Part shown: positions 10,182-18,876 of the stretch, piece after piece | Layout: each line of letters opens with the position of its first letter | Position numbering within the stretch: the stretch's first letter is position 1 | NCBI RefSeq assembly: GCF_009664855.1 | Contig: NZ_CP045928.1 | Span: 3,877,195 to 3,941,194 of the forward strand | Length of the DNA: 64,000 nucleotides | Direction: 5' to 3' | Source of the DNA: Flavobacterium sp. SLB02 | GTDB taxonomy: Bacteria > Bacteroidota > Bacteroidia > Flavobacteriales > Flavobacteriaceae | Program-made: the position numbers and the translations under genes | The notes under the pieces: generated by a model | Seen by the model: the letters and a program-made list of their open reading frames with translations, nothing else | Databases searched by the model: none | Told to the model about the DNA's origin: nothing

Positions 10182-10631
10182 ATGAAAATTACGATTCCCC
10201 TATCGCTATTATTCCTCTTATTCACTACTACTACATTCAGCCAGACGCTTGCTGATTTAAAACTAAAACCAAAAGAAATTCCCAAAGGTTATACCTTAAA
10301 TGATGGTAATATTTGTATTACACCTCAGGCTTGCACTTTTTACAATGATATCGAAACCTACAGCAACCTTGTTGGAACCTTAAAGAGTAAATCGATTCAA
10401 AGTTTTAAAAATAAAACAGATCGTGGATCTATCATGTACTTTGAATTTGAACACACCTTTAAAGGCGATCGATTTCTGCAAGGATTACTTTGGGGAAAAG
10501 AAGGTCAGCCAACTGATGAACGCCCGGAAGAGTATCTTGCAAAAGGAAAATTCCTGATCATTTGGAGTTTTCGTCCCGACAGCGCCATAAAAGAAAAATC
10601 GGAAGATAAAATAGAGGCGATTTTGCAATAA
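10182..10631 (+). CDS. Hypothetical secreted protein
   Basis: A 149-residue protein with an N-terminal signal peptide ending near TTFSQ (about residue 21). The mature part contains two cysteines (CITPQACTFY) that could form a short disulphide loop. It then runs through a stretch describing a small alpha/beta fold. No family is recognised. It ends 31 bp before the next gene and may share its transcript. Confidence 0.6.
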   Translation: MKITIPLSLLFLLFTTTTFSQTLADLKLKPKEIPKGYTLNDGNICITPQACTFYNDIETYSNLVGTLKSKSIQSFKNKTDRGSIMYFEFEHTFKGDRFLQGLLWGKEGQPTDERPEEYLAKGKFLIIWSFRPDSAIKEKSEDKIEAILQ

Positions 10632-10662
10632 ATAAGTGTATAACACTAATAATCAAAATTTA

Positions 10663-11103
10663 ATGCAAGTAAAATTCATAACGTCAATTCTATTTAGTTT
10701 CTTTTCGCTTTCAATTTTCAGCATGAATATATCCAAATCATCAAGAGACACAATTCAAAATGAAGACAAATATTCATGCCAAAAAATAGACCTAAAAACG
10801 GAAAGAGTTGAAAAGAAACGAAAATTTGTTTTTTGGAAATTGCCTCATAAAAAGATAATCATTACTGATCGGGTAATTACTACAGATCGAAAATTAATAG
10901 TAAAGACGCGTTCCATTCATATTTGCTCTCTCGATGCTTGCGACACTAGAAAATTTCGACGTATAAAGATTATAAAAAACGAAATATGGATATTTCGATA
11001 TAACACAGACTCAGAAAAAGCAATAATAAAACATTATGATTCTTACGGGAAATTTTTAAGTAAGGAAAATTGGGACGAAAAAAAAACTTTTGAAGATTAT
11101 TAA
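10663..11103 (+). CDS. Hypothetical secreted protein
   Basis: I chose the ATG at 10663 rather than the in-frame GTG at 10636, because a signal peptide (MQVKFITSILFSFFSLSIFS) then starts directly. The resulting protein is 146 residues. The mature part is very basic, rich in Lys and Arg, with paired cysteines (SIHICSLDACDTRKF). Function unknown. Confidence 0.55.
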   Translation: MQVKFITSILFSFFSLSIFSMNISKSSRDTIQNEDKYSCQKIDLKTERVEKKRKFVFWKLPHKKIIITDRVITTDRKLIVKTRSIHICSLDACDTRKFRRIKIIKNEIWIFRYNTDSEKAIIKHYDSYGKFLSKENWDEKKTFEDY

Positions 11104-11180
11104 AAAACCGTTTTTTAAATCTATCCTAATTACAGCTTCATTTTTAATTCGTAATTTCGCCAAAGCAAAATAAATTTCAA

Positions 11181-11543
11181 ATGAAAGCACAAATCCGAAT
11201 CCTAATTTATTCTATCCTATTTTTTCTATATCTTTCTACAACTTCATCATTGTTGTCTTTGGGAGAATTATTAAAAACAGATCCTTACATCACTTTAGGC
11301 TGTGGTTTTGCTGTTTTAAATATCATTTACACTTTCTTCGCTCTCAAGTGGACACCTTTACTAAATATAATTTGTTCTATCGTAATTGCAGCGGCATCGT
11401 TGTTTTTAGCTGTGCAATTTGCCAATTTGCATTTGTTAGCCAAATACGATCCTTACCTGGTTAAAACAGCAATATTTACAAATGCTATTTTATCTATATT
11501 ACTTTGGGAAATTGTTTATCAGGTAAAAAGTAGAAAATCATAA
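11181..11543 (+). CDS. Hypothetical four-helix membrane protein
   Basis: This 120-residue protein has four hydrophobic segments at about residues 7-28, 38-55, 58-78 and 94-113. Soluble parts are very short. I do not recognise a family. It precedes another membrane protein by 73 bp. Confidence 0.6.
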   Translation: MKAQIRILIYSILFFLYLSTTSSLLSLGELLKTDPYITLGCGFAVLNIIYTFFALKWTPLLNIICSIVIAAASLFLAVQFANLHLLAKYDPYLVKTAIFTNAILSILLWEIVYQVKSRKS

Positions 11544-11616
11544 AATACATTCTCTTTAATGAATGTTATCCTTTTACTTTTTTAATTGCTGTAAAAAACG
11601 GCAAGAACTAACCTGT

Positions 11617-12615
11617 ATGTCAAGACTAAAAGCGGCTTCAAAATTTAAAACTTCCAATAGAATTCTTTACGTTTTTGGAATTGTTTTTTTTTGCTATTTA
11701 AGTCTTCTTTCATTTTCTAAATACAATGCCAAATATGCTAATACATTTGCGAATTTAATTCCCGGAATTTGCTTTATCCTTTTTGCATTATTCGTTTTTT
11801 ACTATATCATTTCTTTACCCGGAATTTATGTCTATGCTGACAAAATAGAATTGCATCGTTATTTTGGTTTATTAAAACGAACTTTGTTTTTGAGCGAAAT
11901 AGAAAGCTGGATTACCTTAGAAAAAGAAAGTAAATATGGTAATTATGAAGAATTGTATCTCACTTTGAACAATAAAGAAATAGTAAAATTAAGCAGTTAT
12001 GATTATGCTAATTTCTATGAAGTACAAGCAGAAATAATTAGAAACAAACCTAAAAACAACGTATTAAAAGAGCAATTAAACAAAAAAGAAAATCTAAAAT
12101 ACGCTGTTGTTTTTTTCCTCATAGGCTGTCTCTTTATTTATATTGCTTGCCAATTTTACAAAGACACTAGTCTTACTACAAACGATATATATGTAATAAA
12201 AGAAAAATTAGCAGACGATATAAAACTAGAACGTAGTAAGAAATCTACCTCTCTGGTTTTTAGACTTGAAAACCTTAGTGATTTCAAATTCAAAATTGGA
12301 AGCCTGGCATTAAAAGAAACATATTATGAAGATTTAATGAGCGATTTTAAAAAAGGCGATCTCATTTATCTTACGATCGAAAAAGAGCAATATGAAAAGA
12401 AAATAAGTAAAAAGATTCCAATATCAGTTTTAGACGAATACTTTTATTATGAAAAAATTGATGTAGTTGAAGTCGAAAACAAGACTTTTAAATATTTATC
12501 CTTGTCTGACTATAATAAGACAAATCGACAAAATGATTACTGGGGAATTGGATTTTTTGGGATTTTTGGAGTAGCGCTAACCATTGCTGGAATTTGTATT
12601 TATTTGAAAAAATGA
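11617..12615 (+). CDS. Hypothetical membrane protein, PH-like N-terminal half
   Basis: With the ATG at 11617 the protein is 332 residues. An upstream in-frame ATG at 11563 would add 18 residues (MLSFYFFNCCKKRQELTC), which I consider less likely. Two membrane segments (about residues 13-32 and 44-66) are followed by a beta-rich stretch, GIYVYADKIELHRYFGLLKR. This layout resembles bacterial PH-domain membrane proteins, though I cannot confirm it. A further membrane helix lies near residue 155. A soluble region and a C-terminal helix ending in LKK complete the protein. Confidence 0.55.
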   Translation: MSRLKAASKFKTSNRILYVFGIVFFCYLSLLSFSKYNAKYANTFANLIPGICFILFALFVFYYIISLPGIYVYADKIELHRYFGLLKRTLFLSEIESWITLEKESKYGNYEELYLTLNNKEIVKLSSYDYANFYEVQAEIIRNKPKNNVLKEQLNKKENLKYAVVFFLIGCLFIYIACQFYKDTSLTTNDIYVIKEKLADDIKLERSKKSTSLVFRLENLSDFKFKIGSLALKETYYEDLMSDFKKGDLIYLTIEKEQYEKKISKKIPISVLDEYFYYEKIDVVEVENKTFKYLSLSDYNKTNRQNDYWGIGFFGIFGVALTIAGICIYLKK

Positions 12616-12724
12616 TTCCCATATTTTCGAGCATCTATAAACGTGGAGACTTCATAAGCATCAAAAAAAGAGATGAATTAGTAAGTATAATTTTCATTAA
12701 ATTTAATTTCTAAAAATTTTAAAG

Positions 12725-13204
12725 ATGAAAAACACTTCAGAAATTGCCAATCGTTTTAGAGAAACTATTATAAACGGAACCTGGATTGCTAATACTAATT
12801 ATAAAGATCAGCTTGAAAATTTAGACTGGAAAATTGCAATTACTCCAATAAAAAACCTGAATTCCATTTTGCTTTTGGCGCAGCATATCCATTATTACAT
12901 CGATGGAATAAATAATGTTTTCAAAGGCGGATCATTAGATATAAAAGACAAATTCAGCTTCGACTTTCCTTCTGTTAATTCGCAGGAAGAATGGCAGGCT
13001 TTTTTATCGAAATTCTGGACTGCAGCCGAAGAATTTGCCTCTTTCGTAGAACAAATGCCGGATGAAAAACTAAATCAGGTTTTTGTTGATGAAAAGTACG
13101 GAACGTACAAAAGAAATATCGAAGCTATGATCGAACATAGTTACTACCATTTAGGTCAAATTGTCCTGATTAAAAAAATGATAACCGAATACACTAAATG
13201 TTAA
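12725..13204 (+). CDS. DinB-like protein
   Basis: This 159-residue protein looks like a DinB/YfiT-fold four-helix bundle. The family usually binds a divalent metal through three histidines. Here candidate ligands are the histidine pair in LLLAQHIHYYIDG (about residues 54-56) and the terminal EHSYYHLGQIVLIKKM, which is the characteristic last-helix motif. Members are often thiol-dependent transferases or of unknown role. It stands alone, so context adds nothing. Confidence 0.75.
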   Translation: MKNTSEIANRFRETIINGTWIANTNYKDQLENLDWKIAITPIKNLNSILLLAQHIHYYIDGINNVFKGGSLDIKDKFSFDFPSVNSQEEWQAFLSKFWTAAEEFASFVEQMPDEKLNQVFVDEKYGTYKRNIEAMIEHSYYHLGQIVLIKKMITEYTKC

Positions 13205-13307
13205 AAATGGGTATTTTTACTTGTCTCTACTTATTTTTTGAAAACCCGAGAATAGAATTGACAGACAATATAAATTTTATCCTTAACAAGTTTTAAAGGA
13301 AATTCTA

Positions 13308-14027
13308 ATGAAAAAATATCTATTGGCCTTAATCCTTTGCTTTCAATTTTCATTTTCTCAAAATACAGATCATTTAAATACTGTTTTAAAACAGCTTAAG
13401 ATCAAAAAAAGCGAAGTACATCAGGAACTTTTTACTCAAAAAGTCTTACCCTATGATAAGAGTAAAAGTGTTATGGTTATTCCTAAATATGATATTAACG
13501 AGAAAGATAATGAAGGTCATGATTACTTTGTTTTAGACGCTTATGTAGTGGTCATCGATAATACGACAGGAAAAATAATCTGCAAATTTATTGAACCCAA
13601 TGCATGGACATCTGATGCATTAATGCTAAGCAGCATTTGGATTGATACCGGATTGTATCATCTTAACACCACTACGAGAGCCTTTGGAGTCAGGGTATCT
13701 TATAACGGCAGCAGCAGGCCGAATCCTTTTGGTGAAACCAAATTATCATTATACATCATAGATAAAAATTCTTTGAAGCCGGTGCTTAACAATTATTCTA
13801 TTTCTCGATCCGCAGGAGAATGGGATACCAATTGCGCAGGAGAATTTGAAGATCGTAATTCGACTTTTGATATAGATAAAGTGCAAACCAACAATTACAA
13901 CAATATCATAGTGAAGACCACAATTGTAAAAAGCATCAGTACTCCTACAATTGATGATTGTGTCTCGAAGGAAACCACTAAAAAAGCGACATCAAAATTA
14001 ATTTTTAATGGAAAAGAATATAAATAA
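13308..14027 (+). CDS. Hypothetical secreted protein
   Basis: A 239-residue protein with a signal peptide ending at FSFSQ (about residue 17). The mature part has a cysteine pair (TNCAGEF and DDCVSK) and ends in a Lys/Thr-rich stretch (KKATSKLIFNGKEYK). I do not recognise a family. The next gene starts inside its last 20 bases, so the two are translationally coupled. Confidence 0.65.
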   Translation: MKKYLLALILCFQFSFSQNTDHLNTVLKQLKIKKSEVHQELFTQKVLPYDKSKSVMVIPKYDINEKDNEGHDYFVLDAYVVVIDNTTGKIICKFIEPNAWTSDALMLSSIWIDTGLYHLNTTTRAFGVRVSYNGSSRPNPFGETKLSLYIIDKNSLKPVLNNYSISRSAGEWDTNCAGEFEDRNSTFDIDKVQTNNYNNIIVKTTIVKSISTPTIDDCVSKETTKKATSKLIFNGKEYK

Positions 14028-14496
14028 ATATGAAGCTCTGGAAAAATTCTATTATTTTGAAAATGAATATTGTGATCCTAAATTAACCAATATTGATAAA
14101 CCTGAAATAAAGGCTCTAACAGATGATTATTGCGCTGCGCTTTGGCATGAATACGTGTCAGAAAATAAAAGACATTTGATGCTTGTAAATAATCCTGAAG
14201 AATCGAAAGTAAAAAATGAAATCAAGAAAGAATACAACTGGCTAAAAGACTGGAACGACTCTAGTCCTGAAGCATTCAATGAAAATGTAAAAAATCTTTT
14301 GGACTGGAAAGATGATGATTCGGTTATATTTTTTTGGAACAAAACTTCGGGAATAGAATCTAAATGGGCTTTGATTTGCAAATACTGGATTTCGTTTTTA
14401 TATGAAGATGAAGCCAATATTATTATCAATCCTAAAAGCAGAAAAGCCATTATTTTAAGTACAAACGGAAACTTATCTATTGCTGATCGTTTATAA
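14008..14496 (+). CDS. Hypothetical acidic protein, immunity-like
   Basis: This 162-residue soluble protein is Trp- and Asp/Glu-rich. Its ATG lies inside the end of the preceding gene (20-nt overlap). The tail WALICKYWISFLYEDEAN followed by a beta-hairpin is reminiscent of DUF2947-type proteins, but this is only an impression. Size, acidity and position next to DUF5071 and DUF3592 genes suggest an immunity-type accessory protein (inference). Confidence 0.55.
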   Translation: MEKNINKYEALEKFYYFENEYCDPKLTNIDKPEIKALTDDYCAALWHEYVSENKRHLMLVNNPEESKVKNEIKKEYNWLKDWNDSSPEAFNENVKNLLDWKDDDSVIFFWNKTSGIESKWALICKYWISFLYEDEANIIINPKSRKAIILSTNGNLSIADRL

Positions 14497-14507
14497 ATGA
14501 ACCTTAT

Positions 14508-14879
14508 ATGGATATTAAAAACTTGATACCAAAAGACAAATTTGATCTTGAAACTGTCGAAAAACTAAAACAACATTCTTTTGATGATATCCAACCCATA
14601 GTTCCGGATTTATTAGAATGGCTGCAGGATATAAACTGGCCAATTAGTCAGCCCATTGCCGAATTTTTACTTCCGTTTTCTGAAAAAATTGCTCCGGAAA
14701 TAGTCAAAATATTGAAAAGCAAAGATGAAATGTGGAAGTATTGTATTCTTATGGCTTTTGGAAAAAATATCAAAAACACATTGGTTCTCAAGGAAATTAA
14801 TAGAATTGCCGAAAATCCAACGCAGGATGAAATAGATGATGGAGTTAATGAGATTGCAAACGAAATAAACAATAATTAA
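14508..14879 (+). CDS. DUF5071 domain protein
   Basis: The 123-residue sequence starts LIPKDKFDLETVEKLKQHSF and continues with LLEWLQDINWPISQPIAE and KDEMWKYCILMAF, which I recognise as the DUF5071 pattern, a small helical repeat protein. The family often sits with contact-dependent or polymorphic toxin immunity genes. Its molecular role is not established. It follows the previous gene by 11 bp and precedes the next by one base. Confidence 0.7.
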   Translation: MDIKNLIPKDKFDLETVEKLKQHSFDDIQPIVPDLLEWLQDINWPISQPIAEFLLPFSEKIAPEIVKILKSKDEMWKYCILMAFGKNIKNTLVLKEINRIAENPTQDEIDDGVNEIANEINNN

Positions 14880-14880
14880 T

Positions 14881-15321
14881 TTGGAAACTATATCGTTGAT
14901 CTGGGATTCATTGTGGGATCTTTTACTGATTGGTATTGGCTTGAGTCTAATGGTGATGGGGATTCGGGTATTTATCAAACAACGAAGAATTCAAAAAATC
15001 GGAATAAAAACAATCGCAAAGGTTATAGTTTTTAGCGATGAAAAGTCTTTGGAAGAAGATCAAGCACCTCTTAAAATACCGTTGTTTATATTTTACGACA
15101 GCTCAAACAATCAGATCAGTATAAAAGGGAAAAGTAATTCGATCTGCACTATGTACGAAACCACTCCTGTGTGCTACAATCCTGCGAAACCTGAAACGGA
15201 GTATTATTTGCCTAATAAAGATTTTATGGTAAAACATTTATTGTTTTTTGTTGGTTTGTTTTTCCTAAGTCTGGGTATCTATTATTTACGTAAACATAAT
15301 ATGGAATTTAATCCCTTTTAA
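14881..15321 (+). CDS. DUF3592-like membrane protein (TTG start)
   Basis: The frame opens with TTG at 14881, one base after the preceding stop. The only later in-frame ATGs fall within the first membrane helix, so TTG is the probable start, made plausible by translational coupling. The 146-residue protein has membrane helices at about residues 14-32 and 118-136. Between them is a beta-rich domain ending VCYNPAKPETEYYLP, the hallmark of DUF3592. Function unknown; often linked with immunity-type loci. Confidence 0.65.
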   Translation: METISLIWDSLWDLLLIGIGLSLMVMGIRVFIKQRRIQKIGIKTIAKVIVFSDEKSLEEDQAPLKIPLFIFYDSSNNQISIKGKSNSICTMYETTPVCYNPAKPETEYYLPNKDFMVKHLLFFVGLFFLSLGIYYLRKHNMEFNPF

Positions 15322-15416
15322 AATAAGGACTCCATTTTACGATAGATGCTTTTTAAAATCATAAATTTACTATTAGATTATTTTAATGGTTATATTAATT
15401 TTTTAAAGTAAATAGT

Positions 15417-15806
15417 ATGAGAACTAAAAAAATATGGGCCAATTTGGGCGTAGAAGATTTGGCAAGAACTACCAAATTTTATAGCGAATTAGGTTTTAAA
15501 CCCAATGGTACCAATGAATTACTGACAAGTTTTACGTTTGGACAAGACGATTTTATCATTCATTTTTTTACAAAAGAAAGATTTAAGTGGGCAGTTGGCG
15601 ATGAAGCATCTGATTTAAAACTGGGAAATGAAATCATATTTTCTCTCTCGGCTGAAAGTGTAGATGAAGTACATCAATGGTTACTTGCCGTTAAAAATGC
15701 AGGAGGAAGAATTTTTGCAGAACCGCAAAGCTTTGAAAAAGGTTATTTCTTTGGATTTGCTGATCCTGATGGTCACAAATTCAATGTTTTGTATTGGCCT
15801 GAATAA
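15417..15806 (+). CDS. VOC-family (glyoxalase/bleomycin-resistance fold) protein
   Basis: A 129-residue protein with two beta-alpha-beta-beta-beta modules. ANLGVEDLARTTKFYSELGF at the start and FGFADPDGHKFNVLYWPE at the end are typical VOC motifs. Members may be metal-dependent lyases, isomerases or dioxygenases, or drug-binding proteins. The substrate cannot be deduced here. It is followed by an AGACGCAC hairpin. Confidence 0.85.
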   Translation: MRTKKIWANLGVEDLARTTKFYSELGFKPNGTNELLTSFTFGQDDFIIHFFTKERFKWAVGDEASDLKLGNEIIFSLSAESVDEVHQWLLAVKNAGGRIFAEPQSFEKGYFFGFADPDGHKFNVLYWPE

Positions 15807-15827
15807 AATATTATATTGCTTAACGTT

Positions 15828-15847
15828 AGACGCACTGCTGTGCGTCT
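15828..15847. repeat. AGACGCAC hairpin
   Basis: AGACGCAC at 15828-15835 pairs perfectly with GTGCGTCT at 15840-15847 around a TGCT loop. No T-run follows, so it is a poor terminator by itself. A similar stem occurs at 18745. I believe this is a common flavobacterial hairpin repeat. Confidence 0.6.
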
Positions 15848-15924
15848 CTACTATCCAACTTCTTATAAAATACTAAATTTCTAACCTGAGCCCCGATTAC
15901 TTCACTAAACTATATTTTTAAACT

Positions 15925-16035
15925 TGTGTTCAGTGAACTTCGTTTGAGCCTGTATCCTAGTATCCCGATGGCTATCGAGAGAAGAGATAAAGGCGAAAGC
16001 GGGACGAAGGGTCTTATGGAAACTGAAATTTCTGC
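15925..16035 (-). repeat. Possible worn dispersed element
   Basis: The spacer 15848-16117 has no gene. Read on the minus strand, GGAGCAGAAATT, CGTCCCGCTTTCGCC and the ATCCCGATGGCTATC region have the look of the longer dispersed elements at 45551 and 53338, but the match is weak. Confidence 0.3.
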
Positions 16036-16117
16036 TCCTGAAATTTAAAATTTACATTATCTGAATTCATCTAAAAACTGATATATTTACACCTTTAAAA
16101 TCAATTGGTCTTTTAGG

Positions 16118-17305
16118 ATGAAAAAAATTACTTTACTGCTTTCTATATTATTTTTAGCACTTTTCTCATGCGGTGTAAAAACCACTCAATCCTTACTAAG
16201 CGATGGAAATTATGATGCTGCAATAGACCGCGCCGTAGAGGCATTGCGAACCAAAAAAGATTCGAAAGGAAAACAAGATTATGTGTTTTTGCTTGAAGAG
16301 GCTTTTGCAAAAGCAAAGGACAGGGACCTGCGCGATCTTGATTTGATGATTAAAGAAGCTACGCCAACAAATGCAGAGCGCGTTTACAATACGTATTTGC
16401 AATTGAATAACCGTCAGGAAAAAATCAGGCCTTTATTGCCGTTGCCGTTGTTAAAGCAGGGAAAAAATGCTTCGTTTGCTTTTGATAATTACTCCAACCA
16501 GATTGTGAGCAGTAAAATTGCGCTTACAAAATATTTGTATGAAAGCGCTTCGGCTCTCTTAAAATCGAAAAACAAACTGGATTTAAGAAAAGCATATGAT
16601 GATTTTGCGTATTTGGAAAGCCTTAGTCCGGGATATAAAAACACAAAAAAACTGATGGAAGATGCACAGTTTAAAGGAACTGATTTTGTGGATGTTTATG
16701 CCAAAAACGAAACCAATATGGTGATCCCGAAACAACTTCAGGATGATTTGCTGGATTTTAAAACCTACGGATTAAATGACAAATGGACGGTTTACCATAA
16801 CCTGAGACAAAAAAATGTTACCTACGATTACAGTCTTGTAATCAATTTTAGACAAATTAATATTTCGCCGGAACAAATTAAGGAGAAAGAATTCATTAAA
16901 GAAAGACAGGTTAAAGATGGTGTAAAAACGCTTTTAGACAGTCGTGGAAGACCTGTAAAAGATAGTTTGGGTAAGGAAATAAAAGTGGATAACTACAGAA
17001 TGCTTCGCGCGAATGTTTACGAGTTCAGGCAATTTAAGTCTTGTCAGGTTACGGCGCAAATCGATTATATTGATGTAAAAACGAATCAGTTATTGCAATC
17101 TTTTCCAGTAGCGAGCGAATTTATTTTTGAGAATATTTATTCTACCTACAAAGGCGACAGGAGTGCTTGTGAGGACAATTATATGTCGTATTTTAATAAG
17201 CGCGCTGTGCCTTTCCCAAATAATGAGCAAATGGTTTTTGATACCGGAGAGGATTTAAAAGCGAGGGTTAAAAATATTATTGTCAGCAATAAATTTAGGG
17301 GATAA
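16118..17305 (+). CDS. Outer-membrane/periplasmic lipoprotein, TPR-like N-terminal half
   Basis: This 395-residue protein has a lipoprotein signal with lipobox Cys18 (LALFSCGVK). The first half is helical, with repeats resembling TPRs (SDGNYDAAIDRAVEALRTKK, KLDLRKAYDDFAYLESLSPG). The second half is beta-rich and contains VRVKD-like segments such as RPVKDSLGKEIKVDNY. I know similar flavobacterial lipoproteins but no assigned function. A near-consensus TATATTTA box lies about 28 nt upstream. Confidence 0.7.
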   Translation: MKKITLLLSILFLALFSCGVKTTQSLLSDGNYDAAIDRAVEALRTKKDSKGKQDYVFLLEEAFAKAKDRDLRDLDLMIKEATPTNAERVYNTYLQLNNRQEKIRPLLPLPLLKQGKNASFAFDNYSNQIVSSKIALTKYLYESASALLKSKNKLDLRKAYDDFAYLESLSPGYKNTKKLMEDAQFKGTDFVDVYAKNETNMVIPKQLQDDLLDFKTYGLNDKWTVYHNLRQKNVTYDYSLVINFRQINISPEQIKEKEFIKERQVKDGVKTLLDSRGRPVKDSLGKEIKVDNYRMLRANVYEFRQFKSCQVTAQIDYIDVKTNQLLQSFPVASEFIFENIYSTYKGDRSACEDNYMSYFNKRAVPFPNNEQMVFDTGEDLKARVKNIIVSNKFRG

Positions 17306-17379
17306 TTACTTTATATCTTAGTAATTCAGCCTTGATCTTAAAAAGATCTACTAGCCTTATTCATTTCAAAAAGTGATCT

Positions 17380-17925
17380 ATGAAATTTAGCATTCTAATA
17401 ATTACTACACTCCTTTTTATCTCTTGCAAAAAAGAAGACAAACAACAAACTGAAATAAAAACGGTAAAAACCGACAGCATACAAAAACCAATCGAAGACA
17501 AAAACAAGGCTGACACAATTGTTATTTCGACAAAACATAAGGTAAACAAAATTGTCTGTGATCTTGACGGAGATAATATCAATGAAACTGTAGAGATTGT
17601 ACGAAGCACAAAAAGCGGAAAAAGCGGTTTGAGAATAACATTTGGCAACGGAAATAAAACGGATTATTTAGGTTTAGGAAATAATGTTTTAAAGCAGGGT
17701 TTTGATGAAATTGATTGGGTAGGAATATTCGAAAAAGCCCCTAAAAATGAACTTTACTGGAACAATGTAAATGATGATGGCGAAATAATGGCCGACGAAG
17801 AAATCAAGGAAGAAGACAAAATAAAACTCCTCAATGACGGAATATACATTCATGCAGAAGAAAGCTGTGGCGGCGGAGTAATTTATCTGAAAGATGGAAA
17901 ATACGAATGGATTCAGCAGGAATAA
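17380..17925 (+). CDS. Hypothetical lipoprotein
   Basis: A 181-residue lipoprotein with lipobox LLFISC (Cys12). After a Lys/Glu-rich linker, DLDGDNINETVEI is a calcium-loop-like motif found in repeat proteins of the FG-GAP/VCBS kind, here in one copy. C-terminal ESCGGGVIYLKDGKYEWIQQ looks like a beta-hairpin. The stop overlaps the region just before the next lipoprotein (23 bp gap). Confidence 0.65.
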   Translation: MKFSILIITTLLFISCKKEDKQQTEIKTVKTDSIQKPIEDKNKADTIVISTKHKVNKIVCDLDGDNINETVEIVRSTKSGKSGLRITFGNGNKTDYLGLGNNVLKQGFDEIDWVGIFEKAPKNELYWNNVNDDGEIMADEEIKEEDKIKLLNDGIYIHAEESCGGGVIYLKDGKYEWIQQE

Positions 17926-17948
17926 ATCACCTTTTTAAAAACTTTTCT

Positions 17949-18659
17949 ATGAAGAATATTGCCGTTTTATGCCTGTTACTTGTTACTTTTTCGAGCTGTA
18001 AATCAGATAAAAAAGACTCCATAAAAGAATCTGAAACCTCAGCATTAACAGAATTTAAAGAATATCCTTTGGTCGTAAATAAAATTGACTCGACTCAGTT
18101 TCCAGCTTCTATAAAATACGAAGGTTTTATAAAAAATGCTGTTCGCTGGAAAGATAAATTCGGAGAAAATATTGTCATTACAAGTGAAACCGGAATCTAC
18201 AGAAATGAAAAACTGAAACATGAATTTGAGGATAGTAGTGATGCTGAATTATATGCTTATCATTTTATACTATCAAATAATGAAGCCACCCAAACCTGGA
18301 GAGTGAAGGATTTTATTGCCGATTGTCCTGTTGATATTACTGCTTCTTTTGTCAAAAATACTTTTAAAATCACCGACTTAAATAAAAACGGAATTGCCGA
18401 AGTATGGCTTATGTATAAAACTGTTTGCCATGGGGATGTGAGTCCTTCTAATATGAAAATAATAATGTACGAAGGAAATAGTAAATATGCCATGCGCGGA
18501 GAAAATAAGGTTCAGGTAGGAAGTGATGTAAACGATAAAGCATCTTTTATTGGCGGTGAATTTAAATTGGACGCCAACTTTAAAAATGGCCCGAAAGTAT
18601 TCAAAGAATATGCTCAAAATTTGTGGAAAGAAAATCTCATGGAAAAATGGGATAACTAA
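17949..18659 (+). CDS. Lipoprotein, M949_RS01915-like
   Basis: I use the ATG at 17949 because a lipoprotein signal (MKNIAVLCLLLVTFSSC) begins there; an in-frame start at 17907 would only add 14 unhelpful residues. The mature protein contains ITDLNKNGIAEVWLMYKT and CHGDVSPSNMKIIMYEG. These I associate with the M949_RS01915 group, named after a Riemerella gene linked to surface polysaccharide. That link is from memory and not proven. It follows the preceding lipoprotein closely and is probably in the same transcript. Confidence 0.6.
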   Translation: MKNIAVLCLLLVTFSSCKSDKKDSIKESETSALTEFKEYPLVVNKIDSTQFPASIKYEGFIKNAVRWKDKFGENIVITSETGIYRNEKLKHEFEDSSDAELYAYHFILSNNEATQTWRVKDFIADCPVDITASFVKNTFKITDLNKNGIAEVWLMYKTVCHGDVSPSNMKIIMYEGNSKYAMRGENKVQVGSDVNDKASFIGGEFKLDANFKNGPKVFKEYAQNLWKENLMEKWDN

Positions 18660-18743
18660 AATATATCGAGTCAATTCTGGCACGCAAAATCCTGCATCGT
18701 TATTCACTTTTTCATTCCATTATTCTACATTTCAATACCATTA

Positions 18744-18771
18744 AAGACGTACTACAGTGCGTCTTTTTTTT
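18744..18771 (+). terminator. Terminator with AGACG stem
   Basis: AAGACGTAC at 18744-18752 pairs with GTGCGTCTT at 18757-18765 around a short loop and runs into T residues. The stem is a variant of the hairpin at 15828. Confidence 0.75.
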
Positions 18772-18818
18772 GTTTAAATAAATCTATTTCAAAAAAATGA
18801 CAAAAAAATATTACTCAA

Positions 18819-18856
18819 AACCAATACATTATGTATATTTGCAACTGATTGGTTGC
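18819..18856 (+). promoter_or_regulatory. arsR promoter with inverted repeats
   Basis: TATATTTG at 18834-18841 is an exact -7 box. AACCAAT (18819-18825) and ATTGGTT (18848-18854) flank it as an inverted repeat. GCAAC (18841-18845) and GTTGC (18852-18856) form a second one over the expected transcription start. This is a plausible autoregulatory operator for the ArsR protein encoded next. Confidence 0.55.
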
Positions 18857-18876
18857 TAATTAAAAATACGTTAAAA

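Noticed and set aside
8833..15321. Small-gene island as an integrated mobile element
   Set aside because: No integrase, transposase, direct-repeat ends or tRNA attachment site was found at its edges; base composition is like the rest of the window.
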